Shown piece after piece: positions 29,321-39,410 of a stretch of 64,000 nucleotides of DNA; positions within the stretch are counted from its first letter, which is position 1; each line of letters begins with the position of its first letter. The translations under genes were made by a program, and so were the position numbers. This stretch comes from JBMOJK01 sp049315825 (GTDB lineage: Bacteria > Patescibacteriota > Gracilibacteria > BD1-5 > UBA2023). A model generated the notes under the pieces. It saw nothing but the letters and a program-made list of their open reading frames with translations. It was not told the origin of the DNA and did not search any database. The stretch spans positions 62,001-126,000 of the forward strand of contig JBMOJK010000001.1 of NCBI GenBank assembly GCA_049315825.1. Direction: 5' to 3'.

Positions 29321-32300
29321 TTACTTCTTCTCTTCGTAATCCTCTTTTGTGCTCTCGATGAGTTCTGATGGAGACTTTCCTCCGTCCTTCCCACTGTTCT
29401 CAAGTGAGTCATTCGCACTTTTAATGATATCTGAAATGCTTTTGGATTCAGAAGTTTCTTGTACATGAGGGGAAGTCCTAGTTTTCGTTTTTATTTGGTT
29501 AAGAAGCTCTCCCACTCCAGGCATGTTAACTCATTCGTAGGCTTCACTACTGTGGTAAAAGTATGTAGCAATCCCTCCCCACAAAATTGCCTGTTGTATC
29601 TGACTCAATGGGCCTCGTACGATTCACTCTTCTTCTCTATAAACAGTTGCTGCTGTGACGCCCATGGCTGCAAGTATCACAACATTCAAACGTCTCCAGT
29701 CTGTCCAAGAGTCGGTCTGAGTTTTGTACGTCTTAGCATCTCGTCGATCAGCATAGAGCATTGACCGTAAGAAATTACCTATACTACGTTGGTCTTGTCG
29801 TCAAATGCTATAAGCCATATTGAGTGCTATGTCAGCAGGAGTACTGATGTCGTGCAATAGAACGGTTGCAATACCTTCTGTCTTCCGTCATGTCCATTGT
29901 ACAACATCGGATGCTTTACCATACAATCCCTTTACAAGAGGGATTTTTCGAAACGCACGATCCGCAGGACCAAACGCATACTTATTTCCACCATTCTTGA
30001 AAGCAAGATAGAGCGGCTCAAGAAGCTCAGTGATATGATATATCTGTCTTTCACCACTGAATATCTTTGCAAATTCACCCTTATTTTTATTGCGAGCCAA
30101 CACATCTGCTTCTTGGTCAGGAGTAAGTGGAGTCTTCTTTCCGTCTTTATCCACTTTGTTCATCGATGCATCCTTACCTGTTTTGATCTCAACTTTGCCT
30201 TCAACTGGATCTTGTACTACTTCAGCTACTTCTGTTGGCTTCTGTTTTTCTTTGTCTGTCTTTTTCTTGCCAGTCGCTTCTTCATCAGCCACTGCTGTGT
30301 TCTTCTCACTTTTATTTACAGGAGCTTCTTCTGCAGATTTATTCGCAATTGGAGCTTCGTGTACTCCATTTTCTGCGGCTGATACACCCGTCTTTCCAGC
30401 ACGCTTTCTTTCTGCAGGAGAACGAACCTTGAATACATTGGAAGGATCAGTGTATGTAAGAAGTGCTATATTTGTTCCTTCACCCGCCTTCTTTGCAAAT
30501 CCAGTCATCATAAGCTCATCCACACTTACAAAGTTCGACTCAACTCTTCCGTTGCTTCTATCAATAACACGGTATCCATCCTTGGTTCTTTTTACTTGAA
30601 TATTTGATGTAATATTCAAGTTTTCTCCAATCGTGAGGTTGGTCAATTTTGTCCGCATATCTGCCCCCTGCTCTGTAATCACCGGTTCAACCATGACGCC
30701 TGGTGTCGCCCTCTTCACACGGAACAACGGAACACCCCCAGCCTTCGTCATCGCAGTACGGAAGAATGCAGCCATCGCGATCGCCTGAAAAGCTTCCTGG
30801 AAGGTATAATCTTCCCCCTGCTTCCACGAAATACCATACGAAACTCCGAGTGATGCAAGTGCGTCTGCCGCAACATATGTTACAAGCAATGCTTTTTGCT
30901 TGTAGAGGGGTGTTGCAGGATCAAATTCAGTGACACCGAATCTCTTGGCAACAAATTCGAGCTTTAGAATCTTATTGGCTGCCTCAAATGCCCCAGCGAA
31001 CGCCATACTCTGCAGGAATGCATCCGTTGAATACCATTCACCAAAATCCTTTCCTCGCGCAACACCACTCACTGCGCCGTGTCCGAGTTCAAATCCTGCA
31101 CCTCCTCCAACAACGCGAGTCATAGCCTTCCCCGCTCCGTTGAGAGTAAGTTTGCCGGTTTCAGTAACACGCGTACCAATACGAGCCATCTCGCCGGCAC
31201 GTACTGCCCACCTCGCTGCCGCAAGTCCATGAATTGCAGCCGTACCAAATCCTGCAGTCACCGCACCAGCACCAATTGCTACAACCTCAATAGCAATATC
31301 CCACTTAAGATCATTTCGGATATACATCGCTGTTTTATCCGAAATCTCTATCGTGTCAGTCCCATGAATGCTACCAAAGGTATCTAGCTCAAAGTTTCCA
31401 GTACGTTCTTGTGGCTTATTTTTGAGATGCTGTGCAAGTGCTGTTGTACCTAGGAGCGTCATGAGTTTAGCATTTCGGCTCTCACGCTTGTATACCTCGC
31501 GCTCGTTCTCAGTTTTGATCACCTTCGCAAGTTCTGTATCGATCTTCGGATCCTTGTAAGCCTCATTGAGTTGCTTGATCGAAGATTTGAAACTTTTTAC
31601 AAAGCCTGGAAGTCACTTCTCGTTATTATAAACGGTCGCAAGATACTGGAATACACCACCCGCATTTTTTGCACTCTGGACGATAGCCTTCGAAACCGCG
31701 TCATCACTTGCATTTGACCAGTTTCCATTCATCCACTGCGCAACAAATGCTTCAAGTTCCTTTGGTCCGACATTTTTCTTAAGAAGTTCTGCTGAGGCAA
31801 TGCGATTCGAGAGCAATTCGGATCCGCCATCAAACCCCGCACCCGATACACCTAAGTTATACCAAGTTCATCGGATGTATTTATAAACTTTTGCATGACG
31901 TTCGGCATCGTTGTCAACAAAGTTGAACACATCTGCAAATTCCTTCGCAAGATCACCCTTTGCTGATGGCGCCCCCTGAATAAACAAAATAATCGCCCTT
32001 CGTGCCTGAGTTTCATTGGATATATCGAGCGTCTGGAGCATGGCCGCAAACTCTGAGAGTTTGTTTTCCCAGCTTTTTGAATTTGACCAATGAGCAATAC
32101 GAGCATGATTGGCAGTTGCTTGAAGGAGAAGTTCTGCATCCGAAGCAAGCAAGGCAAGCTTTTTGGCATTCTCGTTTATTGCCTCGATCTTCTTAGTGGT
32201 TACTCCATCAGGAAGAAGTGCTGGATTTATTTCTTGTCTTTCGCCTTTTGCACCGATAAACCACATTCGTCCTTCTTTGACGTACATACCCTGTACTTTT

Positions 32301-33163
32301 GAACCGTCTTTGAGTGTAAACCCAGCATGAGGAGTCAGCTTAGACTCATTCTGAGCTGAGACTGAGTTAGAATCGAATTTCTTTTCGATGCTTGATACAG
32401 CACTTGATACCGTCTGAGAAACAGCTGTTCCAGCAGCAACTGTTTTTGATTTAAGAACATCTATCGTAGACGCCTTGGTCTGTAGTTTTTGTTTGCTTAT
32501 TCCAGTCTTTGCTTCCTCCTTCATTGTTTCTGCCACAGCCTCTTCAGCCTTTACCCCCGAGATCTTTTCGAGCGCGTTCATCGTGAGTGGACCAAAATAC
32601 CCATCTGGATCTCACTTCTTCGAAACAGTTACCCCCGTACGACCACTGAGCATCTCGTTCTGCAATGCATTCACACTCGCACTTGTAGCATTTTTCAATA
32701 CTGCTTCGAGAAGTTCAAGAAGCTTCTGGGCGCGGTCGTCACCCGTCGCGAGATTCTCCTTAACAGCTTGAATGCGCACGTTAAAAGTTGGAAGCATGCG
32801 CTCCGTATATCCTTGTTTGATATTTTCAACCGACTTCTTTGCAGCCTCGCGAGTTGCATCGTCAATGTTAGGATTTTTTCCTTCTCGGATGCTACGATCC
32901 ACGATCTGCTGAAGAGCCTTCTCGGCATCTGCAGTTTGCAGAACGATCCCACGCTTAAATGCACCATATTCGGCCTCGAGGTCACGGACCTTCGTTTCAT
33001 ACGGATCAAAAATATCCTCCTTGTACTTTGTATACAAATTTGGCTGATTGACACGGATCGTATCGATGTATGTAAGGGTTTCTTCAATCTGTTCTTTCTT
33101 AGGATTGAAGCCAATATTGAGAGCTTTGAGCTGGTCGGCAACTTGTTTTTCTGAGATGACCAT
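29321..33163 (-). CDS. Giant hypothetical protein with peptidoglycan-binding-like motif (1,280 aa)
   Basis: Function unknown. Continuous from ATG at 33163 to TAA at 29321 with seven in-frame TGA codons. Residues 1-150 are helical. Around 160-200 is ALQNEMLSGRTGVTVSKK, then a TGA-coded Gly and DPDGYFGPLTMNALEKISG, a good match to a PG_binding_1-type repeat (DGxFGPxTxxAL). Residues about 620-800 are Gly/Ala-rich and hydrophobic (IEVVAIGAGAVTAGFGTAAI; FQAIAMAAFFRTAMTKAG). Then comes a Lys/Glu/Thr-rich disordered linker (EEATGKKKTDKEKQKPTE), and near the end one hydrophobic helix VVILAAMGVTAATV. No signal peptide, so any envelope location needs a non-Sec route or membrane insertion. Confidence 0.72.
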
Positions 33164-33203
33164 ATGAATCGAGAAATGGGTAACTTTCTCAACCTTATCA
33201 CTC

Positions 33204-33234
33204 TTTTAAAATAGGCGCAAATAATGCGCCTATC
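33204..33234 (-). terminator. Terminator after the RlmD-type methyltransferase gene
   Basis: ATAGGCGCA-AATAA-TGCGCCTAT followed on the minus strand by TTTTAAAAG. It sits 25 bases after the methyltransferase stop and upstream of the giant gene. Confidence 0.65.
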
Positions 33235-33257
33235 CTTCTTTGTCGGGAAATCAAGTC

Positions 33258-34667
33258 CTATCCAATCTTCTCGAGTCGAACGACTGTTTCGATGTGATGG
33301 GTGTGGGGGAACATATCCACCGGAACTACGTCGGTGAGTCGATATTTTCCGCTTCCAAGCAGAACTTCGAGGTCACGAGCGAGGGTGGATGGATTGCAGC
33401 TCACATAGATCATCTCGGATACTCCAAACTTGAGGAGATTGAGTGGAGCGCTTGGATGCATTCCATCTCGTGGTGGGTCGATCACGAGTGAATCTGCGGT
33501 TTTCCCTTCCATGAGATACGCATCGAGGAATTTCTCAACCGGAGCATTCACTGCTTCGAACTGAGTGACTCCATTGCGCGCCGCATTCGCCACTGCATCG
33601 AGACTCGCATCAGCGACGATCTCGACTGAATGAACGCGCGTGAACATGTCCGCAAGCACGATCCCGATCGTCCCAGTTCCTGCATAGAGATCAAGGAGTG
33701 TGCCACCCGGATGCTTCACGAGTGAACGAACGGTCGAGTAAAGCTTCTCAGCGCCAAGACTATTCGTCTGGAAGAAACTCTTCGCTCGGATCGTAAAGTT
33801 TTTCCCAAGCAGGCTATCTTCGATGGTTTCCTTTCCAGCGAGCAATATCTGTTCACCGGTTACGATATCTGCACGACCTGTATTGCGAAGGAGGATATTT
33901 GAGACGATAGCAGGGTGCTCTGCGACGCGTTTCCAGACTTTCTCGAACGCTGCCTTTCCAGCATCGTCAAAATGCTCATCGTTGGTATTGAGACTCCAGA
34001 TGAGCATGATCTCACCAGTTTTTTTCGACTCACGAAGCACGAGATGACGATAGAATCCTCGCGCACTTTTTGGATCGTACGTTGGAAGCCCACTCGCTCG
34101 AGTGAGCTCATTTACGAGTGTGAAAATCTCATTCACCGTATCGCTCGCAAGTACACAGTATGTGCAGTCGATGATACGATCGAATTCTCCTTGTTTGTGG
34201 AATCCGAAGCGAAATTCATCGTGTACTCCTTCGCGTCCAGAGATGTATTTCCCGAAAGAAAACTCGACCTTATTGCGGTATCCGTAGATCTCTGGAGACG
34301 CTACGATTGGATGAAATACTGGTGCGTTTTCACCCCAGTATCTGCGAGTAGATTCCATGCATTCGACAACCTGCTGAGTTTTGATCTTCAGTTGATCTTC
34401 GTAGCCGATAGGAAGCCATTTACATCCTCCATATACTTGGTAGTGACCTGGGAGCTCGACTTCGAGCGGAGATGGTTTTACGGTGTCGAGAAGCTGAGCT
34501 TCGAGATGATTGCTGCGAGACTTGAGGACGCGGAGATTGACCACGGATCCGGGGATGACACCACCTGCGATCATGATCGCCTTGCCTTCGGCAGTATGCG
34601 AAAGACCCTTTCCTGAGAAGATGAGTTTTTCGACGAGAATATTTTCGAGAATATCGTTCTTTTTCAT
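33258..34667 (-). CDS. 23S rRNA/tRNA (uracil-5-)-methyltransferase, RlmD/TrmA family
   Basis: Methylates C5 of a uridine in rRNA or tRNA with SAM. 469 residues: N-terminal TRAM domain (VEKLIFSGKGLSHTAEGKAI), SAM site LLDLYAGTGTIGIVLAD, VIDPPRDGMHPSAP, and the catalytic Cys in MIYVSCNPSTLARDL. The iron-sulphur cysteines of E. coli RlmD are not complete here (CKW, CTYC are visible), so the exact target (U747, U1939 or T54) is left open. No TGA codons. Confidence 0.93.
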   Translation of the reverse strand: MKKNDILENILVEKLIFSGKGLSHTAEGKAIMIAGGVIPGSVVNLRVLKSRSNHLEAQLLDTVKPSPLEVELPGHYQVYGGCKWLPIGYEDQLKIKTQQVVECMESTRRYWGENAPVFHPIVASPEIYGYRNKVEFSFGKYISGREGVHDEFRFGFHKQGEFDRIIDCTYCVLASDTVNEIFTLVNELTRASGLPTYDPKSARGFYRHLVLRESKKTGEIMLIWSLNTNDEHFDDAGKAAFEKVWKRVAEHPAIVSNILLRNTGRADIVTGEQILLAGKETIEDSLLGKNFTIRAKSFFQTNSLGAEKLYSTVRSLVKHPGGTLLDLYAGTGTIGIVLADMFTRVHSVEIVADASLDAVANAARNGVTQFEAVNAPVEKFLDAYLMEGKTADSLVIDPPRDGMHPSAPLNLLKFGVSEMIYVSCNPSTLARDLEVLLGSGKYRLTDVVPVDMFPHTHHIETVVRLEKIG

Positions 34668-34717
34668 GGCGGGAAGTGTAGGGGATTTTTGGTTTTTGTC
34701 ATGTTGGATTTAGAAGC

Positions 34718-34751
34718 AAAAAAAGACCTTCCAATCTGGAAGGTCTTTTTG
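34718..34751. terminator. Terminator after the anchored 180-aa gene
   Basis: AAAAAAAGACCTTCC-AATCT-GGAAGGTCTTTTT, symmetric. It lies between the 180-aa gene and the methyltransferase start. Confidence 0.8.
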
Positions 34752-34758
34752 AGAATGT

Positions 34759-35301
34759 TTAGAACTCCATTCCTTTGCTTGAGAGCTCATAGCGCGTCCC
34801 CTCGGATACGAGTGTGGTAGAAGCAATATTGAGTGGGCTCTTTGCTGCACTCTTACGAGAGAATGCCATCTGGAAGAGATCAGTATTGGCAGTAATATTT
34901 GCAGGGGTCTTGAATCGTACGATCACAAGAGCTACACCATCGATATTTGAAACCTTGGTAAGTTCTATGTTCTTGTCGACATCATTATCGATCGTGAGAG
35001 ACTTAAGTGCAACCGGATCGAAGAGGACAGTTGCCTGGATCTCACTCACGTTCGTTGCAGCATGCATCATGCGAAGCTTGACCATGTCGGTTCCATTTCC
35101 TGAAGAAACAAGTACGAGGTCTGGAGAAGCAGCTTCTTTCTTGCCACCTGCATATTCGATCGCAGATGCCTGAAGCTTTACGCCCGCATCAGTCGTCATA
35201 AGAAATGCATTGACCCCAACGGCAAATGCGAATGCACAAAGCCCGATGGCAACGTGTTTTTTGAGATTTTGTTTGCGGAACTCTGTGAAAAGATCTTTCA
35301 T
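34759..35301 (-). CDS. Membrane-anchored protein with a cohesin-like domain (180 aa)
   Basis: One N-terminal membrane anchor (HVAIGLCAFAFAVGVNAFLM) after a short basic cytoplasmic stretch. The outer part (VSEIQATVLFDPVALKSLTI, then VALVIVRFKTPANITANTDL) has the rhythm of a cohesin or BACON-like beta-sandwich that binds other surface proteins. The assignment is by pattern only. No conserved catalytic residues seen. Divergent from rnhB. Confidence 0.55.
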   Translation of the reverse strand: MKDLFTEFRKQNLKKHVAIGLCAFAFAVGVNAFLMTTDAGVKLQASAIEYAGGKKEAASPDLVLVSSGNGTDMVKLRMMHAATNVSEIQATVLFDPVALKSLTIDNDVDKNIELTKVSNIDGVALVIVRFKTPANITANTDLFQMAFSRKSAAKSPLNIASTTLVSEGTRYELSSKGMEF

Positions 35302-35342
35302 GTTGGAAAATATTTACTACCATGATCTTATCGTATCATTCC

Positions 35343-36005
35343 ATGCAGGTCAAACAAAAAGTACTTTCGATCATCTGAGTCGACGAAGCAGGACGAGGTT
35401 CATGGGCTGGACCAGTTTTTGCTTGAGCCTTTGTTGTGCTCGATCCGAAGGCAACTCGGACCAGCTGGTGGAAGTCACTCGCCGACTCCAAAATCCTCAC
35501 CGCGAAAAAACGCGAGGAGCTTTTTATCTCGCTCCATCAGGCACAAAAAGACTGACTCGTGGATTTTGGTATCTGACAGGCAAGTTCCCAGGAGATCGAT
35601 ACCCTCGGGATCAAGGAGGCAAACCGAACAGCGATGCTCCGCGCGATCCAGGAACTCATTTCACGAGATGTTGGAAATGTAACTATGCTCAGTATTGATG
35701 GAAATGACAAGTATAAATTCCCCGAGCTCACACAAGAATTTGTGATTGAATTCATTATTAAATGAGATTCAAAAGTAAAATCCATTTCTGCAGCGTCCAT
35801 CCTTGCAAAAGTTGCCCGCGATCATGCGATGATCGAGCTTGCTAAAATACATCCCGATTATGGATTTGAACTCCACAAATGATACGGGACAAAATTTCAT
35901 CACACAAAACTCACACTCTTTTGACCCACTCGGGATCATCGAGCCTCGTATGCACCCATAAAAAACTTGCTTTCGACCCCGAAAGACCTATATTTTTGAG
36001 GATAA
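35343..36005 (+). CDS. rnhB: Ribonuclease HII
   Basis: Cuts RNA in RNA-DNA hybrids, including single ribonucleotides in DNA. 220 residues with eight TGA codons, so it is invisible to standard-code gene calling. Recognised from GVDEAGRGSWAGPVFAGAF (first Gly is TGA at 35376-35378; DE catalytic pair), LADSKILTAKKREEL, MLSIDGNDKY, SKVKSISAASILAKVARDH and GFELHKGYGTKFH, all core RNase HII motifs. Ends at TAA 11 bases before the next gene. Confidence 0.95.
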
Positions 36006-36016
36006 AAACCTTTGAC

Positions 36017-37054
36017 ATGAAAAAAATCCTTCTCTGTGTCTCAATTCTTGCAGTAGGAATGAGCACTTCTCCACTCTTTGCTGCAACTGGAAATCTCTCC
36101 GACAACCAAGGTGCAGTTCTTCAGTCACTTACCTCACTTGTGAGCTCATACGAATCCCGTATTACTGCTCTCGAGGATGAGATGAATCGACTCCGCATCG
36201 AGAATGAGTCACTTCGAGCCCGTCTCGGAACTGGAGTGGTAGTTACAAAACCTGTTTCTACTAGCCCACTCGTTGAAGCACCAAAAACTCCTCAGGAAAA
36301 GAAATACAACGCTGTGATGTCGAACATGAGTGCTGATCTCGCCAAGATCCTCTCAACCAATAATATTACTGCTACTGGATCTATCGGTCTCTTTGAATTC
36401 ATCGAACCAGATGCATTCTTCATCTCGATCGACGACGGACTCAATCCTGCCGGAGTTACTGCATTCAAGACAAAGGTGCTTTTCAAATACGATGTGAATT
36501 TCAACCTCAGTGTTATAGGCGTCTTCAACCTCGACTATGCAACCCAGCGATACGTCACAGTTCACGGAAGCAATCCATATGTTACGGGTACACGAGTTCG
36601 TATCAAGAATCCAACCTACAAAGGAAAGCTTCTCGAAGAAACAGCTGCTACAACCAATACGGGTTCAACAGTAGCTCCAGTCAAACCAACGACTGGCACC
36701 ACAACTCCACCTGTCATTACACCAACCACTGGGACTGGAAGCACCAACAACGTTACACTTGCAGATGTTCGTACTGCCTATGAGAAGAATAAGATCGCAG
36801 GTCTCGTTCAGCTCGCAACCAGTTACCTCGAAAAAGATCCAAAGAACGTAGAAGCCCTCACGATCCGTGCACGCGCCTACTACTTCTACTCGAAGTTCGA
36901 CGAAGCCATCACCGATATCACACTCATCTACTCAATCCAAAAGGACAAGACAGACTGTGGGATCATCAACGATGGAGCACGTATCGAGAAGGCTCTCAAG
37001 GGAACTCGTGGAAGCGTCTTCACGAACCTCAAGGCTACGATGTGTAAGAAATAA
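36017..37054 (+). CDS. Secreted TPR-like protein with coiled coil
   Basis: 345 residues. A signal peptide (KKILLCVSILAVGMSTSPLF, cut after AA-T) is followed by a short coiled coil (YESRITALEDEMNRLRIENE), a beta-rich middle domain (GSIGLFEFIEPDAFFISIDD) and a Thr/Pro linker (TTGTTTPPVITPTTGTG). The C-terminal helical pair has TPR character (VQLATSYLEKDPKNVEALTI). The frame is open to 35879, but that part overlaps rnhB; 36017 is the signal-peptide start. Probably an envelope scaffold; the function is unknown. Confidence 0.65.
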   Translation: MKKILLCVSILAVGMSTSPLFAATGNLSDNQGAVLQSLTSLVSSYESRITALEDEMNRLRIENESLRARLGTGVVVTKPVSTSPLVEAPKTPQEKKYNAVMSNMSADLAKILSTNNITATGSIGLFEFIEPDAFFISIDDGLNPAGVTAFKTKVLFKYDVNFNLSVIGVFNLDYATQRYVTVHGSNPYVTGTRVRIKNPTYKGKLLEETAATTNTGSTVAPVKPTTGTTTPPVITPTTGTGSTNNVTLADVRTAYEKNKIAGLVQLATSYLEKDPKNVEALTIRARAYYFYSKFDEAITDITLIYSIQKDKTDCGIINDGARIEKALKGTRGSVFTNLKATMCKK

Positions 37055-37069
37055 TTATTCCTCGTAAAC

Positions 37070-37101
37070 ATAAATCCCTGTCCTAGGACAGGGATTTATT
37101 A
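37070..37101. terminator. Bidirectional terminator between the TPR-like gene and the histidine kinase gene
   Basis: AAATCCCTGTC-CTAG-GACAGGGATTT. The central CTA is the complement of the kinase stop codon TAG. Confidence 0.8.
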
Positions 37102-38345
37102 TTTTCAATAGTGATAGTCGTTCCCCGGTGAAGTTCACTCTGAATACTGAGTCAAAATCCGTGTGCCTCTACGATCTTTTGGGCGATCGAAAGTCCGAGT
37201 CCATGACCTGTTCCATGTGCACGTGCATGATCTACTTTGTAAAATCGATCGAAGATATACGGTAGATGTTCCGGTGATATCCCGTATCCATGGTCCTCGA
37301 TGGTGATTTGATGATCGGTGATACGAACCATCACCTGTGAACTCAGCTCGCTATATCTCAGTGCATTGCCGATCAGATTGAATAGCACAGTGCCGAAGAG
37401 TTCAGGATCTACTAACCACGAATGATGAGATGAATCTCATATATCAATACGGTTCATCTCGTTGGGGAAAAGTGATTCTACGAGTTGTGGTATGTTGATC
37501 GACTCAGCAGGAAGTATGGGATTTTCGAGTCGAGCAAAGAGGAGGAGCTTATCTACGAGGTCTCAAAGTGCAGTAGTTTCATCCCATACACGATCGATCG
37601 CTTGCTGATAGGTATTATTGCGCTTTGCAAGTTCGAGCGTACTTCTGAGTTCAAAGAGTCGATTCTTGAATTCATGAGCAAGATCATCGGAAAATTGTTC
37701 AAGTCGTCCAGTATCTCGAATAATACGAGCGAACATACCATCCAGCGAATTCGCCAAAAGAATAATCTCATCCTTCGGATCTCACTGCATACCAATGCGA
37801 GCCTGTTCTAGAGACTGATGACCATCGAATATTTCAGCCTTCTTGGCAAGAGTTCGAATCGGTCGAAATACATACCAAGTGAATAAAAATGCGAGCAAAG
37901 ATACGAAGATGAGTGCGATGACTGAGAGGATTCGTGCACGATCAACGAGCTCAAATTTCGTACCAACCACATCTGTCACATCATCTGCGACTACCACCAA
38001 ACTTCCATCTTTGCTCAAGTCTGGAAGGATGGTGTAATACCGATCTCCTACTTTACGGATATCACCCGCAGCGATGTTTCGTATATCAGTCAGCTCACTG
38101 AAAATCCCAGATTGGAATTCTACACTTCAATCTGGCAGAGCAATATAGGCATCTTTGTATTTTTGCTTTGCCTCTTGTTTAGTCACCATGGCATACATGT
38201 CGGACTTCATGATAGACATTTTCTTCTCTTGCCAATCCTGCTCGGTGATAGAAAAAATAGCATAGTTAAATACCCCGAGAACTCACATCACGAGTATCAC
38301 GAACAGGAGGAAAATTTTCGTACGCGCTTTAAGCATCAATGACAT
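37083..38345 (-). CDS. Sensor histidine kinase
   Basis: 420 residues with six TGA codons. First membrane helix near residues 8-30 (FLLFVILVM-G-VLGVFNYAIF), a sensor region outside the membrane, a second helix (ILSVIALIFVSLLAFLFTWY), then HAMP-like FRPIRTLAKKAE. H-box DDLAHEFKNRLFEL supplies the phospho-accepting His. ATP domain: N-box LFNLIGNALRYS, DHGYGI, FDRFYKVDHA and GTGHGLGLSIAQKIVEAHG. The start overlaps the regulator gene by 17 bases (or 8 if the second ATG at 38336 is used). The signal sensed is unknown. Confidence 0.93.
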
Positions 38346-39003
38346 ATCAAACAAGTTTTATAGTACGAATGAGTGTTGGACCGAGTTTTTTGCGTAAATA
38401 TGAGATGTGCACATTGATCGTATCCGACTCAAACGAAAAATCCGATCCATAATCGCCCCAGATTTCCTCAAATATTCTATCTCGGGTCATGGTAATTCAG
38501 CGGTTTGTAACCAGGAGTACGAGAAGACTGTATTCTTTTGGGGATAAAAGTATCTCTGTATCTCATCGAAACACCCGATGTGCGACTGTATCTATTCTTA
38601 CATCTCAGACAATTTTTTCTGAGGACGTCGGAGTTACCTGCGTTCAGGCACGACGTAAAATATTCTCAATCCGAAGTTTGAGCTCCTGAAGATCAAACGG
38701 TTTTACTAGATAATCATCCGCTCCGAGCGAAAGTCCCTCGATGCGGTCTACTGACTTTCCAAGTGCCGTGAGAAACAGGAAAGGGATATTGATTCACTTT
38801 GCCTGAAGAAGTCGAACAAGACTTATCCCGTCGATCTTTGGCATCATCCGATCCAACACAAGAAAATCAAACGACTCCTTTGTGATCGCTTCGAATGCAG
38901 CTTCGCCATCTAGTACAACGGTCACCTGAAATCCATCGCACCGTAAATACTCTGCAATATTTTGAGCAATGATCGGATTATCTTCTGCAATGAGTAGACG
39001 CAT
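38329..39003 (-). CDS. OmpR/PhoB-family response regulator
   Basis: 224 residues with six TGA codons. The receiver domain begins RLLIAEDNPIIAQNIAEYL (acidic pocket ED), has the phospho-acceptor Asp in DFLVLDRMMPKIDG and the Lys in DDYLVKPFDLQEL. The winged-helix DNA-binding domain has LLSPKEYSLLVLL and ends INVHISYLRKKL...RTIKLV-G-YVIDA, where the Gly of the universal GYV motif is a TGA. A -10 TATAAT ends 6 bases before the ATG, so the mRNA is probably leaderless. Co-transcribed with the kinase. Confidence 0.95.
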
Positions 39004-39009
39004 GGGTTA

Positions 39010-39015
39010 ATTATA
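39010..39015 (-). promoter_or_regulatory. -10 box of the two-component operon
   Basis: Minus-strand TATAAT followed by TAACCC and the ATG. No good -35 box is visible. Confidence 0.4.
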
Positions 39016-39128
39016 ACAAAAAATCATGAAACACATTTTCGATATCTACATTAAGACGAGATTAATGTTTTGATTTATTATTCGTGTATAATTCAACACT
39101 TTTAGTTCAATATTTTCATCCGATTTTC

Positions 39129-39365
39129 ATGAAATCTCTTATCACAGCTCTTGCGATCAGCACTCTCTTGATTGGTTCATCCGTTTCGGCCGCAACCCCC
39201 TCGAAAACTACCCCGGCACCAGAAGTAGATCTCAGTGCTTTTGAGACCCTCTTCAACAATGCCATGAAGAACCCGAGTACCGTAAAGCCTGCAAAAAAGG
39301 CGACCAAAAAGGTTATCAAACCCGTGATTAAGAAGAAAATTATCCTCAAAAGGAAAACAAGTTAA
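39129..39365 (+). CDS. Small secreted lysine-rich protein (78 aa)
   Basis: Signal peptide SLITALAISTLLIGSSVSAA, then a short acidic helix (VDLSAFETLFNNAMKNPS) and a very basic tail (KKATKKVIKPVIKKKIILKR). The tail could bind nucleic acid or acidic surface polymers. The frame is open to 39084, but the signal peptide fixes the ATG at 39129. Extended -10 TGTATAAT at 39084-39091. Confidence 0.6.
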   Translation: MKSLITALAISTLLIGSSVSAATPSKTTPAPEVDLSAFETLFNNAMKNPSTVKPAKKATKKVIKPVIKKKIILKRKTS

Positions 39366-39366
39366 T

Positions 39367-39404
39367 AAAAAACCTCCGAAGCTCAAAGCTTCGGAGGTTT
39401 TTTA
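39367..39404. terminator. Bidirectional terminator between the Lys-rich gene and groEL
   Basis: AAAAAACCTCCGAAGC-TCAAA-GCTTCGGAGGTTTTTT. Confidence 0.85.
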
Positions 39405-39410
39405 TTGTAT

